Assembly: GCA_947589175.1 (NCBI GenBank)
Contig: CANPZR010000021.1
Coordinates: 1-17,180, forward strand
DNA: 17,180 bases
Reading direction: 5' to 3'
Origin: an uncultured Lachnospiraceae bacterium
GTDB lineage: Bacteria; Bacillota; Clostridia; Lachnospirales; Lachnospiraceae
Under the pieces are notes generated by a model that was given only the letters and a program-made list of their open reading frames with translations, did not search any database and was not told the origin of the DNA. Shown in pieces: positions 1 through 6,263 of this stretch. Both the position numbers and the translations under genes were made by a program. Within the stretch, counting starts at the first letter, position 1. Each line of letters starts with the position of its first letter.

Positions 1-84
1 TATTTTAACACATCGGAGGCTGTATTTCATCCAATCGTATCAATTTAGTGCGTAAAGTTTTTATTCTTCAAGGCTGACGGGCAC

Positions 85-120
85 AAAAAAAATACACGGG
101 AAAAACACAGGTTTCTCCCG
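85..120 (-). terminator. Intrinsic terminator ending the cluster
   Basis: Read on the minus strand, a 10-bp stem (arm cgggagaaac pairing with gtttttcccg, one G-T pair) closes a 4-nt loop. It is followed within three bases by eight consecutive T residues (positions 92-85). It starts 26 nt after the thioesterase stop codon. This is a textbook rho-independent terminator and most likely the end of the transcript carrying the surface-polymer genes. Confidence 0.87.
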
Positions 121-145
121 TCGGGCAAGGCTCCCCTGTACAGCT

Positions 146-574
146 CTACTGAAACTCCAGCGTCTGCGCCTCAATATACAGATCGTAAAATTCCGGGTAC
201 GCTTTTTTCAGATGCACGGGACTCCCCTTTTCGTTCAGATAGCAATGCGAGCTGGTTCCCGTGCAGCGCAGCTCGCCCGTGGCGTCGTCCCGGACCTCGT
301 AGGAAATCACCAGCCGGACGCCGTTAAATTTTTCCACCCGCGGATAGATGCGGACCGTCTCTCCGAATCGGGTCATTCCCTGGTACTTGCAGCTCACCGA
401 CACCACGGGGCAGATCAGTCCGCGCTCCTCCATCAGACCGTATCCCATGCCCGCCTGGTCGAGAAAATCCACCCTCGCCTCCTCGAACCACCGTATGTAA
501 TTTGAGTGGTGGACGATGCCCATCTTGTCCGTCTCGTAATACTGCACTTTGTGTTTATAAGGTATGATTTTCAT
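146..574 (-). CDS. YbgC/FadM-like acyl-CoA thioesterase (hotdog fold)
   Basis: A 142-residue protein with the length and pattern of the YbgC/FadM family of 4-hydroxybenzoyl-CoA-type thioesterases, which hydrolyse acyl-CoA or acyl-ACP thioesters in the cytoplasm. The signature runs from residue 12 to 33: Y-Y-E-T-D with the presumed catalytic Asp16, then GIVHHSNYIRWFEEAR. The rest is a single hotdog domain with no membrane segment. The ATG at 574 is preferred because the family begins a few residues before the Y-Y-E-T-D motif and GGGGATT lies just upstream. A longer reading from 640 would start inside a hairpin repeat. It is the last gene before the terminator and is separated from the glycosyltransferase genes by the hairpin block. 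A thioesterase is not an expected part of a teichoic acid pathway, so it may only share the transcript or supply an acyl decoration. The substrate is unknown. Confidence 0.9.
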   Translation of the reverse strand: MKIIPYKHKVQYYETDKMGIVHHSNYIRWFEEARVDFLDQAGMGYGLMEERGLICPVVSVSCKYQGMTRFGETVRIYPRVEKFNGVRLVISYEVRDDATGELRCTGTSSHCYLNEKGSPVHLKKAYPEFYDLYIEAQTLEFQ

Positions 575-577
575 AAA

Positions 578-737
578 TAATCCCCATTCCGGAGCGTTTA
601 CGCGACGGGGCGATGAGAAAGCTGCGTAGCAGTTTCTCATCTGCCATCAAAAACTATTTGTGACGCTCCGGCACAAATAGTCGTGTGAAAAATAAGCTAT
701 CAAGCTTATTTTTCACACTAATCCCCATTTCTGAGCG
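578..737. repeat. Intergenic hairpin-array repeat, copy 1, with flanking direct repeats
   Basis: Three consecutive inverted repeats fill the gap between the GtrB-like gene and the thioesterase gene. H1 is 612-641 (arms gatgagaaa/tttctcatc plus a ctgc/gcag extension with one bulge). H2 is 653-681 (actatttgtg/cacaaatagt, perfect 10 bp). H3 is 683-718 (gtgtgaaaaataagct and its exact complement, 16 bp, loop atca). The array is bracketed by a near-identical direct repeat, taatccccattccggagcg at 578-596 and taatccccatttctgagcg at 719-737 (17 of 19 identical, period 141 bp). The left flank, read on the minus strand, includes the thioesterase ribosome binding site. A related array lies at 3176-3327. 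Its role is unknown; it could be a non-autonomous mobile repeat or a transcript-processing element. Confidence 0.85.
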
Positions 738-754
738 AACTATGTTCACACTGT

Positions 755-1726
755 TTACACTTCCTTATTTTCCTCTATATCGTCCAAAATATCCTGTATG
801 GCAAACCGCGGCCGCCCCTTCGTCTCCAGATAAATTTTGCCGATGTACTCCCCGATGATTCCGATGGCGAGAAGCTGCAGGCCGCCGAGCGCCCAGACAG
901 ACACCATCAGGCTGCTCCATCCGAGCACCGTGTCCCCCATAAAATAACGCGCGACCGAGTAAATCAGAATCGCCAGGCTGGCGATAAAAATAATCATCCC
1001 CAGGGAGACAATGAGCCGGATGGGCTTTATGCTGAACGACGTGATTCCGTCAAAGGCAAAGGACAGCATTTTTTTCAGCGGGTACTTGCTCTCCCCGGCA
1101 AACCGCTCCTGCCTCTCGTAGTAGACGTTGTCCGCGGGATATCCGATCAGAGGGACGATGCCCCGCAAAAAGAGGTTGACCTCTTTATAATTTTCCAACT
1201 GCGCGAGGACCCGCCTGCTCATGAGCCGGTAATCCGCGTGGTTGAATACAATGTCCACACCCATCCACTGCATGAGCTTGTAAAACCCTTCCGCCGTAAA
1301 TTTTTTGAAAAATGTATCCTTCTTCCGGCTGCTGCGCACCCCGTAGACCACGTCGATTCCGTCGTTAAAGCGGTCCACCATCTCGTCGATGGCGCCTATG
1401 TCGTCCTGTAAATCCGCGTCCATCGAAATCGCGGCGTCGCAGTGGTCCTTCGCGTACATCAGCCCCGCCAGCACCGCGTTCTGGTGCCCTCTGTTGCGGG
1501 ACAGATTGAGCCCGCTCACGCAGTCGTACTCGGTGTGAAGCCTCTCTATGATCGGCCACGTCTGGTCCTTCGAGCCGTCGTTGACATATAAAATCCGGCT
1601 CCGCCCGCTGATTTTCCCCTGCTCCATCAGGGCGTGGAGCTTCGGCGCCAGCTGTCTGGTCGTCTCATCCAGAACGGCCTCCTCGTTGTAGCATGGTATC
1701 ACCATGTAAAGCACTGTTGTGTTCAT
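755..1726 (-). CDS. GtrB/DPM1-like polyprenyl-phosphate glycosyltransferase
   Basis: A 323-residue membrane-anchored GT2 enzyme of the family that transfers a sugar from a nucleotide donor to undecaprenyl phosphate, giving a lipid-linked donor for extracytoplasmic glycosylation. Visible features are the N-terminal GT2 fold (VIPCYNEE at residues 9-16, YVNDGS at 47-52), the metal-binding D-A-D at 103-105 in SMDADLQDD, the family signature RFAGESKYPLKKM at 208-220, and two C-terminal membrane helices near 236-258 and 270-292 followed by GEYIGKIYLE. The ATG at 1726 is preferred since the GT2 domain begins there and AGGG/AGG lies upstream; a longer TTG start at 1750 is possible. It begins 34 nt after the GT2 stop codon, which suggests co-transcription. 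It is the second enzyme of this type in the window. Sugar specificity cannot be read from sequence. Confidence 0.9.
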   Translation of the reverse strand: MNTTVLYMVIPCYNEEAVLDETTRQLAPKLHALMEQGKISGRSRILYVNDGSKDQTWPIIERLHTEYDCVSGLNLSRNRGHQNAVLAGLMYAKDHCDAAISMDADLQDDIGAIDEMVDRFNDGIDVVYGVRSSRKKDTFFKKFTAEGFYKLMQWMGVDIVFNHADYRLMSRRVLAQLENYKEVNLFLRGIVPLIGYPADNVYYERQERFAGESKYPLKKMLSFAFDGITSFSIKPIRLIVSLGMIIFIASLAILIYSVARYFMGDTVLGWSSLMVSVWALGGLQLLAIGIIGEYIGKIYLETKGRPRFAIQDILDDIEENKEV

Positions 1727-1760
1727 TTTCAACCTAGCCCTCATTTCCAAAAAATATTCT

Positions 1761-3158
1761 CTATCTCCGCGCGCCCTCCCTTTTCGGGCGGCTCACGGCG
1801 TCCCGGAGATCTAGTTCCTCCATGCGGATATCGATCCCCCGGGTGTGGATGCCGAACCGGGCTCTCTCCCAGTGGGGCGGAATATCTATGGCGAACCCGC
1901 AATAGCTGTAATCCCGCAGCTTATCTCCCAGGATATACAGCTCCTTGTGGCACGGATAGCGCCGGGCCCGGATCCGCTGTCCGTCATGTTCCGCGAAAAT
2001 ATAATCCGTCTCCCTCATCTGGTAGAGAGGCGTGTCAAACCTCCCCCACAGCATCCCCGCGAGTTTCTTTGAGTCCTTTTTCCGGAGCCTCCGAATCAGC
2101 TTCACATTTCTCTGGGAGAGGCGGCCCATCTCGAACCCGTGCAGGGTAAAGACGCAGTCGTCCTCCGTGTAAATCTGCTTCGCCCGGACCGGGCGCCCCT
2201 GCCGCAGAGACAGCATCTCCTCCACGATGGGAAGGGACGTGGGAATCCTCACGATAATCTCCGGCCGGATCTTGCGGAGAATCTTGCGGACGTGCCGCCG
2301 GAACGCGCTCATCTGCTCCGGCGACATCATCTCCTCCAGGATGCCGCTCTTGCTTTTCATCATAAACAGACGCATGTGATACGCCACCACATACTGGACA
2401 TAGGGGAGGATTTTCCCCTTGCGCGTCCGGCAGTAGCGCATGAGCCCCAGATAGCCCTCTCTCAAAAAGGCTGAATACCGGTCCGGGTCCCGCCAGGAAC
2501 GGTCCACCAGGGAAGTCGCGTCCTTTCTTTTCCGGTAATAGTACACCGCGCCCCGCGCCAGGCCGTATTTCCTCTGCTGCAAAATCACCTGATTGACGGC
2601 CAGCGCGTCCTCCCAGTAGCGCATATTTTCATTAAAATGAATCCTGTGCATGGCGTCTCTCCGCAGAAAAACGCCGCCGATATAATACTGGGGAAACCGG
2701 TAGTCCTTCTGGATATCCACCACCTCGCGCTCAAGAAACCGCCCGTTCAGCTTGCTCGGCGCGTTCTGCGCCCCGAAATAGTGAATCTCCGACACCGCGA
2801 TATTGACGTCCGGATACCGGTCCATAAAATCCGCCACCCGCTCCAGCGCATCCTCCTTCAGACGGTCGTCGGAATCCATAAATCCCACGATCATGTCCGG
2901 CCTCAGGCTGGGGTGATGGAGCGCGTAATTTCTTGCGAAAGAAACGCCGTGGTTCCTCTCAAAACGCGTCACGAGGATGTTGTCCGGATATCTCCTCCGG
3001 TACGCCTCGCAGATCTGGTACGACCCGTCCCCGCTGGCGTCGTCCACCAGGTGGAGCATGACGTGCTTCTCAAAGGACAGGCTCTGATTCAAAAGGCTCC
3101 CCACCGCTTCGTCCAAATATTTCTCCGTGTTGTAAACCGGCATTATGATATACAACAT
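1761..3158 (-). CDS. GT2 family glycosyltransferase with C-terminal accessory region
   Basis: A 465-residue cytoplasmic GT-A glycosyltransferase. It starts IIMPVYNTEKYLDEAV (residues 4-19), with LVDDASGDGS at 37-46, ARNYAL at 75-80, the metal/nucleotide-binding D-S-D-D at 95-98 in GFMDSDDRL, and a W-E-D motif at 182-184 that probably carries the catalytic acid. After about residue 320 the protein continues with a 140-residue segment rich in alternating hydrophobic positions, probably a beta-rich accessory domain. This recalls the extra domain often found next to GT2 or TagF modules in teichoic acid transferases; that likeness is an impression, not an alignment. A strong GGGAGGGAG ribosome binding site precedes ATG 3158. 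The gene follows tarJ across the second hairpin block. It probably adds a sugar to the repeat unit or a side sugar on ribitol phosphate; donor and acceptor are unknown. Confidence 0.88.
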   Translation of the reverse strand: MLYIIMPVYNTEKYLDEAVGSLLNQSLSFEKHVMLHLVDDASGDGSYQICEAYRRRYPDNILVTRFERNHGVSFARNYALHHPSLRPDMIVGFMDSDDRLKEDALERVADFMDRYPDVNIAVSEIHYFGAQNAPSKLNGRFLEREVVDIQKDYRFPQYYIGGVFLRRDAMHRIHFNENMRYWEDALAVNQVILQQRKYGLARGAVYYYRKRKDATSLVDRSWRDPDRYSAFLREGYLGLMRYCRTRKGKILPYVQYVVAYHMRLFMMKSKSGILEEMMSPEQMSAFRRHVRKILRKIRPEIIVRIPTSLPIVEEMLSLRQGRPVRAKQIYTEDDCVFTLHGFEMGRLSQRNVKLIRRLRKKDSKKLAGMLWGRFDTPLYQMRETDYIFAEHDGQRIRARRYPCHKELYILGDKLRDYSYCGFAIDIPPHWERARFGIHTRGIDIRMEELDLRDAVSRPKREGARR

Positions 3159-3175
3159 TAGATCTCCCTCCCTGT

Positions 3176-3327
3176 CGCGTCGCGTATATGCGACGCGGGG
3201 CGATGAGAAAGCTGCGTTCGCAGTTTCTCATCTGCCATCCATAGCGAACTGCGTTCGCTTTACAATTTGTGCCGTCCCGGCACAAATTGCCGTGTGAAAA
3301 ATAAGCTATCAAGCTTATTTTTCACAC
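3176..3327. repeat. Intergenic hairpin-array repeat, copy 2
   Basis: Five consecutive inverted repeats lie between tarJ and the downstream GT2 gene. They are 3176-3197 (cgcgtcgc/gcgacgcg); 3202-3232 (same H1 hairpin as copy 1, loop changed); 3243-3259 (agcgaac/gttcgct, absent from copy 1); 3263-3289 (caatttgtgcc/ggcacaaattg, counterpart of H2); and 3292-3327 (identical to H3 of copy 1, 16-bp stem with loop atca). Against copy 1, the H2 stem has a T-to-A change on one arm and the matching A-to-T change on the other, so pairing is kept. The block has the same orientation relative to the genes as copy 1. No clear direct repeat flanks this copy. Confidence 0.85.
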
Positions 3328-3348
3328 TCTTTCCCCGAAACATTTACG

Positions 3349-4374
3349 CTATTTTTCCCACAGCATGATCGTCTTACCGAAGGATTTCTGGATATCCGCC
3401 TCAAACGCGCGCTTCATATCGTCGATGGAGCGGATGGGCACCACCGCGCCCACGATATTGGACAGGTAATTAATCACCTCCGGGTGGGACTGGTACATTT
3501 GCACCGTCTTTTCAAAATCCTTTTTCCCGCTGCGGCTGCTGCCGAAAATACGCAGCCCCTTCTCCAACACCATCCGGGTATTGATCGGCACCGGGTACTC
3601 CGAGACGCCCATGATGGATATGGTTCCCTCCGGCGCGATCCGCTCGATAATCTGGTCAATGGCCTTGCCGGATCCCGCTCCCCCCACGCACTCAAACGCG
3701 TGATCCACATGGACGCCGTCGGGAATATGCGCCACGTTGCAGGTGGCGTCCGCAAAGGTAAAATCCGACAGCTTATCCCGGCTGACGCCGAAGATGTACA
3801 GTTTCGACGCCGGAAACATCATTTTGAAAAAAAGCGCCGTGATATAGCCTAAGTTGCCATCCCCCCAGATTCCCACGGCGTCCCTTCTCCCGTGGGCGAT
3901 CCCATCAAACCGGGACAGGGCGTGGACGCTGACGCTGACGATCTCCGTAAACGCCGCCACATAGGGGTCGATGTCCTCCGGCAGCGCCACCAGGCGGTCC
4001 GGGAGGATCTGCACATACTCCTGCATAAAGCCGTCGAAGCCGCTGGCGCGGAACCGGCTGGAGCGCAGATAATTCTCCGCGATAAACGCGTCCTCCTCCA
4101 TGGGGGTGTTGGGAATCATCACCACCAGATTCCCCGGCGCGTATTTCCCGGACGGATCCCGGACCACCCGCCCGATGGCCTCGTGAATCAGGGCCATCGG
4201 AAGTTTTTCCTGCAGCACATGAGCCTCCCGCAGTCCCTGATAATACCGCTGGTCCGCGTTGCAGATCGACAGGTGGGTGGGCCGCACGATGGCCTGACGG
4301 CCCTGCAGCCCTATATTCTGGTAGGTCACCTCGAACTTTCGGGGAGCCACCAGCTGGTATACGGTATTTAACAT
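3349..4374 (-). CDS. tarJ: Ribulose-5-phosphate reductase, TarJ-like (alcohol dehydrogenase family)
   Basis: A 341-residue medium-chain dehydrogenase that reduces D-ribulose 5-phosphate to D-ribitol 5-phosphate with NADPH, supplying the CDP-ribitol pathway for ribitol-phosphate wall polymers. Likely catalytic zinc ligands are Cys38 (SICNADQRYY), His64/Glu65 (LIHEAIG) and Glu144 (FTEIVSVSVHAL). The Rossmann loop is GIWGDGNLGY at 168-177. The four-cysteine structural zinc site of ordinary alcohol dehydrogenases is missing, as in TarJ. It starts 3 nt after the tarI stop codon, and the GGAGGAG in the last tarI codons serves as its ribosome binding site, so the two are translationally coupled. A general sorbitol/ribitol dehydrogenase is the alternative, but the pairing with tarI makes TarJ much more likely. 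Confidence 0.93.
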   Translation of the reverse strand: MLNTVYQLVAPRKFEVTYQNIGLQGRQAIVRPTHLSICNADQRYYQGLREAHVLQEKLPMALIHEAIGRVVRDPSGKYAPGNLVVMIPNTPMEEDAFIAENYLRSSRFRASGFDGFMQEYVQILPDRLVALPEDIDPYVAAFTEIVSVSVHALSRFDGIAHGRRDAVGIWGDGNLGYITALFFKMMFPASKLYIFGVSRDKLSDFTFADATCNVAHIPDGVHVDHAFECVGGAGSGKAIDQIIERIAPEGTISIMGVSEYPVPINTRMVLEKGLRIFGSSRSGKKDFEKTVQMYQSHPEVINYLSNIVGAVVPIRSIDDMKRAFEADIQKSFGKTIMLWEK

Positions 4375-4377
4375 AGA

Positions 4378-5094
4378 TTACTCCTCCAGACGGTCCTCGT
4401 TAATCAGCGTCTCCGCCACCCGCAGGTCGTAGGGATAGGTAATCTTGATATTGGATACCTCCCCCTCCACCAGATACACCTTTTCGCCCTTCATCACGAA
4501 AATCTTGGCGGCGTCCGTCAAAATCTGCTTTTCCTCCTCCGTCAGCGACTCGTACAGGGACTTCAGCTTTTTCAGGCGGAAGGTCTGGGGCGTCTGCCCC
4601 TGGTACATCTTGCGCCGGTCCGGAACCGAAGAAATAATCTGGTTGTCATCGCTCTGGACGATGGTGTCCGTGGCGGGAACCGCCGTGTCGCAGGCCCCGT
4701 ACAGCTTTGCGTATTTGATATTTTCCTCGATGATGCGGTGGGTCACAAAGGGCCTCACCGAATCGTGGGTCACGAGAATTGTCTCGTCGTCCACCTCGTA
4801 CTCGCTCTCGATCTGGCGGATGGCGTTCATGATCGTCTCGTTCCGCGTATTTCCTCCGCTCACCACCGAGATGTGGTCCGTGTCGCCGATATAGCGGCGG
4901 ATCAGATTTTTCGTGTGGCTGATCCACTGCTCCGGGCACAGCACATACAGCCGCTCAAATTCATCATTGATATAAAATTTCTCGATCGTGTGTATGATAA
5001 TCGGCTTGTCCGCTATGTTCAGATATTGCTTGGGCTTCTCCACGCTCCCCATGCGGCTCCCAATGCCGCCGGCTAAAATCACTCCAAAAACCAT
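4378..5094 (-). CDS. tarI: Ribitol-5-phosphate cytidylyltransferase, TarI-like (IspD fold)
   Basis: A 238-residue nucleotidyltransferase that joins CTP and D-ribitol 5-phosphate to CDP-ribitol plus pyrophosphate in the cytoplasm. The CTP-binding glycine-rich loop is LAGGIGSRMG at residues 7-16, followed by KPKQYL (20-25). TRNETI at 83-88, HDSVRPF at 110-116 and KITYPYDL at 217-224 complete the IspD/TarI signature. HDSVRP rather than the HDAARP usual in IspD, together with the adjacent tarJ, favours TarI over the isoprenoid enzyme IspD. GGAGGAG lies 5 nt before the ATG. The gene is preceded by a 140-nt A+T-rich gap containing a possible promoter, so tarI-tarJ and the following genes may be expressed partly independently of the upstream genes. 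Confidence 0.93.
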   Translation of the reverse strand: MVFGVILAGGIGSRMGSVEKPKQYLNIADKPIIIHTIEKFYINDEFERLYVLCPEQWISHTKNLIRRYIGDTDHISVVSGGNTRNETIMNAIRQIESEYEVDDETILVTHDSVRPFVTHRIIEENIKYAKLYGACDTAVPATDTIVQSDDNQIISSVPDRRKMYQGQTPQTFRLKKLKSLYESLTEEEKQILTDAAKIFVMKGEKVYLVEGEVSNIKITYPYDLRVAETLINEDRLEE

Positions 5095-5138
5095 CTCTCT
5101 CCTCCATTCCGGCCTTTCGACGCCTTAATTATCTCTCT

Positions 5139-5167
5139 ATTTTACTACACTTTCGCCTCAATGAAAA
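5139..5167 (-). promoter_or_regulatory. Candidate sigma-A-type promoter upstream of tarI
   Basis: The only sizeable A+T-rich intergenic stretch inside the cluster (5095-5234) separates the divergent GT-B gene from tarI. On the minus strand it contains TTTTCA, a 17-nt spacer and TAAAAT (4 of 6 and 5 of 6 matches to consensus), with the -10 hexamer about 45 nt before ATG 5094. No convincing terminator for the upstream gene was seen, only a weak 7-bp A/T hairpin. The box quality is moderate and such matches are common in A+T-rich DNA. Confidence 0.35.
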
Positions 5168-5234
5168 TAGCTTTTTCACTTTTTGTAGACGATTCAAAAT
5201 AACAAGTTATTTATAGCAAAATAATTATAGTAAA

Positions 5235-6263
5235 TTACTTAAATAGCTCCTTCAGCGTCTCGTAGGGGCTCCGAAGCTCCTCATAACAGAAATCCCGGTG
5301 AAACCGCCGCTGCTCCCCGGAAAAATCCTCCGGCGCCTCCATGGCCCTCGCGAGCGCCGGAAAGTCCGGCAGATACATCCCCGGATAGTGCCGCCTCATA
5401 AATGTCTCGAAATGATTTCCGCGGAAAGCGGCGCAGTAGACCGGTTTTTTTCTCGATGCAAAACAGGCGGCCAGCCGTCCGCTGTTGGTGACAAGGACGT
5501 CCGCCGCGTAGAGGAAATCCGTCCGCTGCAAGACGCGGTCCGCAAAGCCGAAACAGGAGCGGAACGAAGCGTCCAGCTCCCCCGCCTTCTCCCGGATTTC
5601 CGGGGCGTTGGTCATGACAAACCACTCCCCCGCAAGCTGTCCGAGCAGCCGCCTTGGCTGAAACCCGGCGAGAAGGGGACTCTCCGAAGCCCCGCCCCCG
5701 CCGGTCACGATGGCCAGCAGCTTTTTCCCGCGAATCCCCGGAAAATAGAATGCCAGTTTCTCCCGCACGGCCCGCCTCGCGGGCTCCCGGCAGATGTCCC
5801 AGGCCAGGGGAAGGCTGAGGCCGGAGAGCATCCGGATTCCCTCCAAATCGTAGCATTTTCCCAGGACGCGCTCCGCGAACGGCGAGCCGGGGAGAATATG
5901 GGTAAAATGACGGAGGGCCTTTTTCCTGCCGTCCCTTTTTCTCCGGGAGAGAGCCGCCCGGAACTGGTACTCGCAGGGGGCCGCCATCAGAAGCCTCACG
6001 CCGCGGCCGTACTTTTCCACCGCTCCCGCCAGGGACAGATCCGCGCACAGAATGTGATCCGCCCCCTGGCAGAACTGCTCCCTGGCCAGGGCGATTCCCC
6101 GGCGCGCGGGAGGCCCCGCCGCCCTCTCATGGTTCAAAAAGAACCGGTACGCCGGGCCTCCCTCTCCCGCGCGGTCCGTGAGAAAATTCTGCGCCAGCTT
6201 TAAATCGGCGTAAAAGCCCCCGCCGCGGCTGCTCAAAAAAGTCAGGCTCCTACTCTCTCCCAT
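5235..6263 (-). CDS. Divergent GT-B protein, remote TagF/CDP-glycerol phosphotransferase relative
   Basis: A 342-residue soluble protein that I do not recognise with certainty. Its C-terminal half has a GT-B-like arrangement: a glycine-rich turn VTGGGGASES at residues 186-195, then AADVLVTNSGRLAACFASRKKPVYC at 253-277. The last segment lines up by eye with SDVLITDYSSVIFEYALLQKPMAFY of the TagF-like module encoded just upstream. HRDFC at 322-326 falls where that family has its final helix. The N-terminal half has ADHILCADLS... followed by LMAAPCEYQF (92-101) at the place where active family members have W-H-A-C-G/W-H-G-T, so the catalytic histidine appears lost. ATG 6263 has GGAGAGG upstream, and the gene overlaps the upstream gene by 14 nt, so expression is coupled. 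It may be a transferase with changed chemistry, a non-catalytic partner, or another GT-B family. It has no membrane segment. Confidence 0.7.
   Translation of the reverse strand: MGESRSLTFLSSRGGGFYADLKLAQNFLTDRAGEGGPAYRFFLNHERAAGPPARRGIALAREQFCQGADHILCADLSLAGAVEKYGRGVRLLMAAPCEYQFRAALSRRKRDGRKKALRHFTHILPGSPFAERVLGKCYDLEGIRMLSGLSLPLAWDICREPARRAVREKLAFYFPGIRGKKLLAIVTGGGGASESPLLAGFQPRRLLGQLAGEWFVMTNAPEIREKAGELDASFRSCFGFADRVLQRTDFLYAADVLVTNSGRLAACFASRKKPVYCAAFRGNHFETFMRRHYPGMYLPDFPALARAMEAPEDFSGEQRRFHRDFCYEELRSPYETLKELFK

Noticed and set aside
575..640. A 22-residue N-terminal extension of the thioesterase starting at 640
   Set aside because: The start codon lies in hairpin H1 of the repeat and the family begins at the MKIIPYKHKV start at 574, which has its own GGGGATT upstream.
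648..681. Hairpin H2 of copy 1 followed by a run of T as an intrinsic terminator
   Set aside because: The stem is A/T-rich with a 9-nt loop and only four to five T residues, and the counterpart in copy 2 lacks the T run; a much better terminator lies at 85-120.
3070..3312. An 80-residue minus-strand frame running through hairpin array copy 2
   Set aside because: It overlaps the start of the GT2 gene in another frame and consists of palindrome-derived sequence; no ribosome binding site or family likeness.
578..3327. The two hairpin arrays as a CRISPR array
   Set aside because: The units are internally palindromic and unlike one another, there are only two blocks 2.6 kb apart, and no uniform spacers exist.
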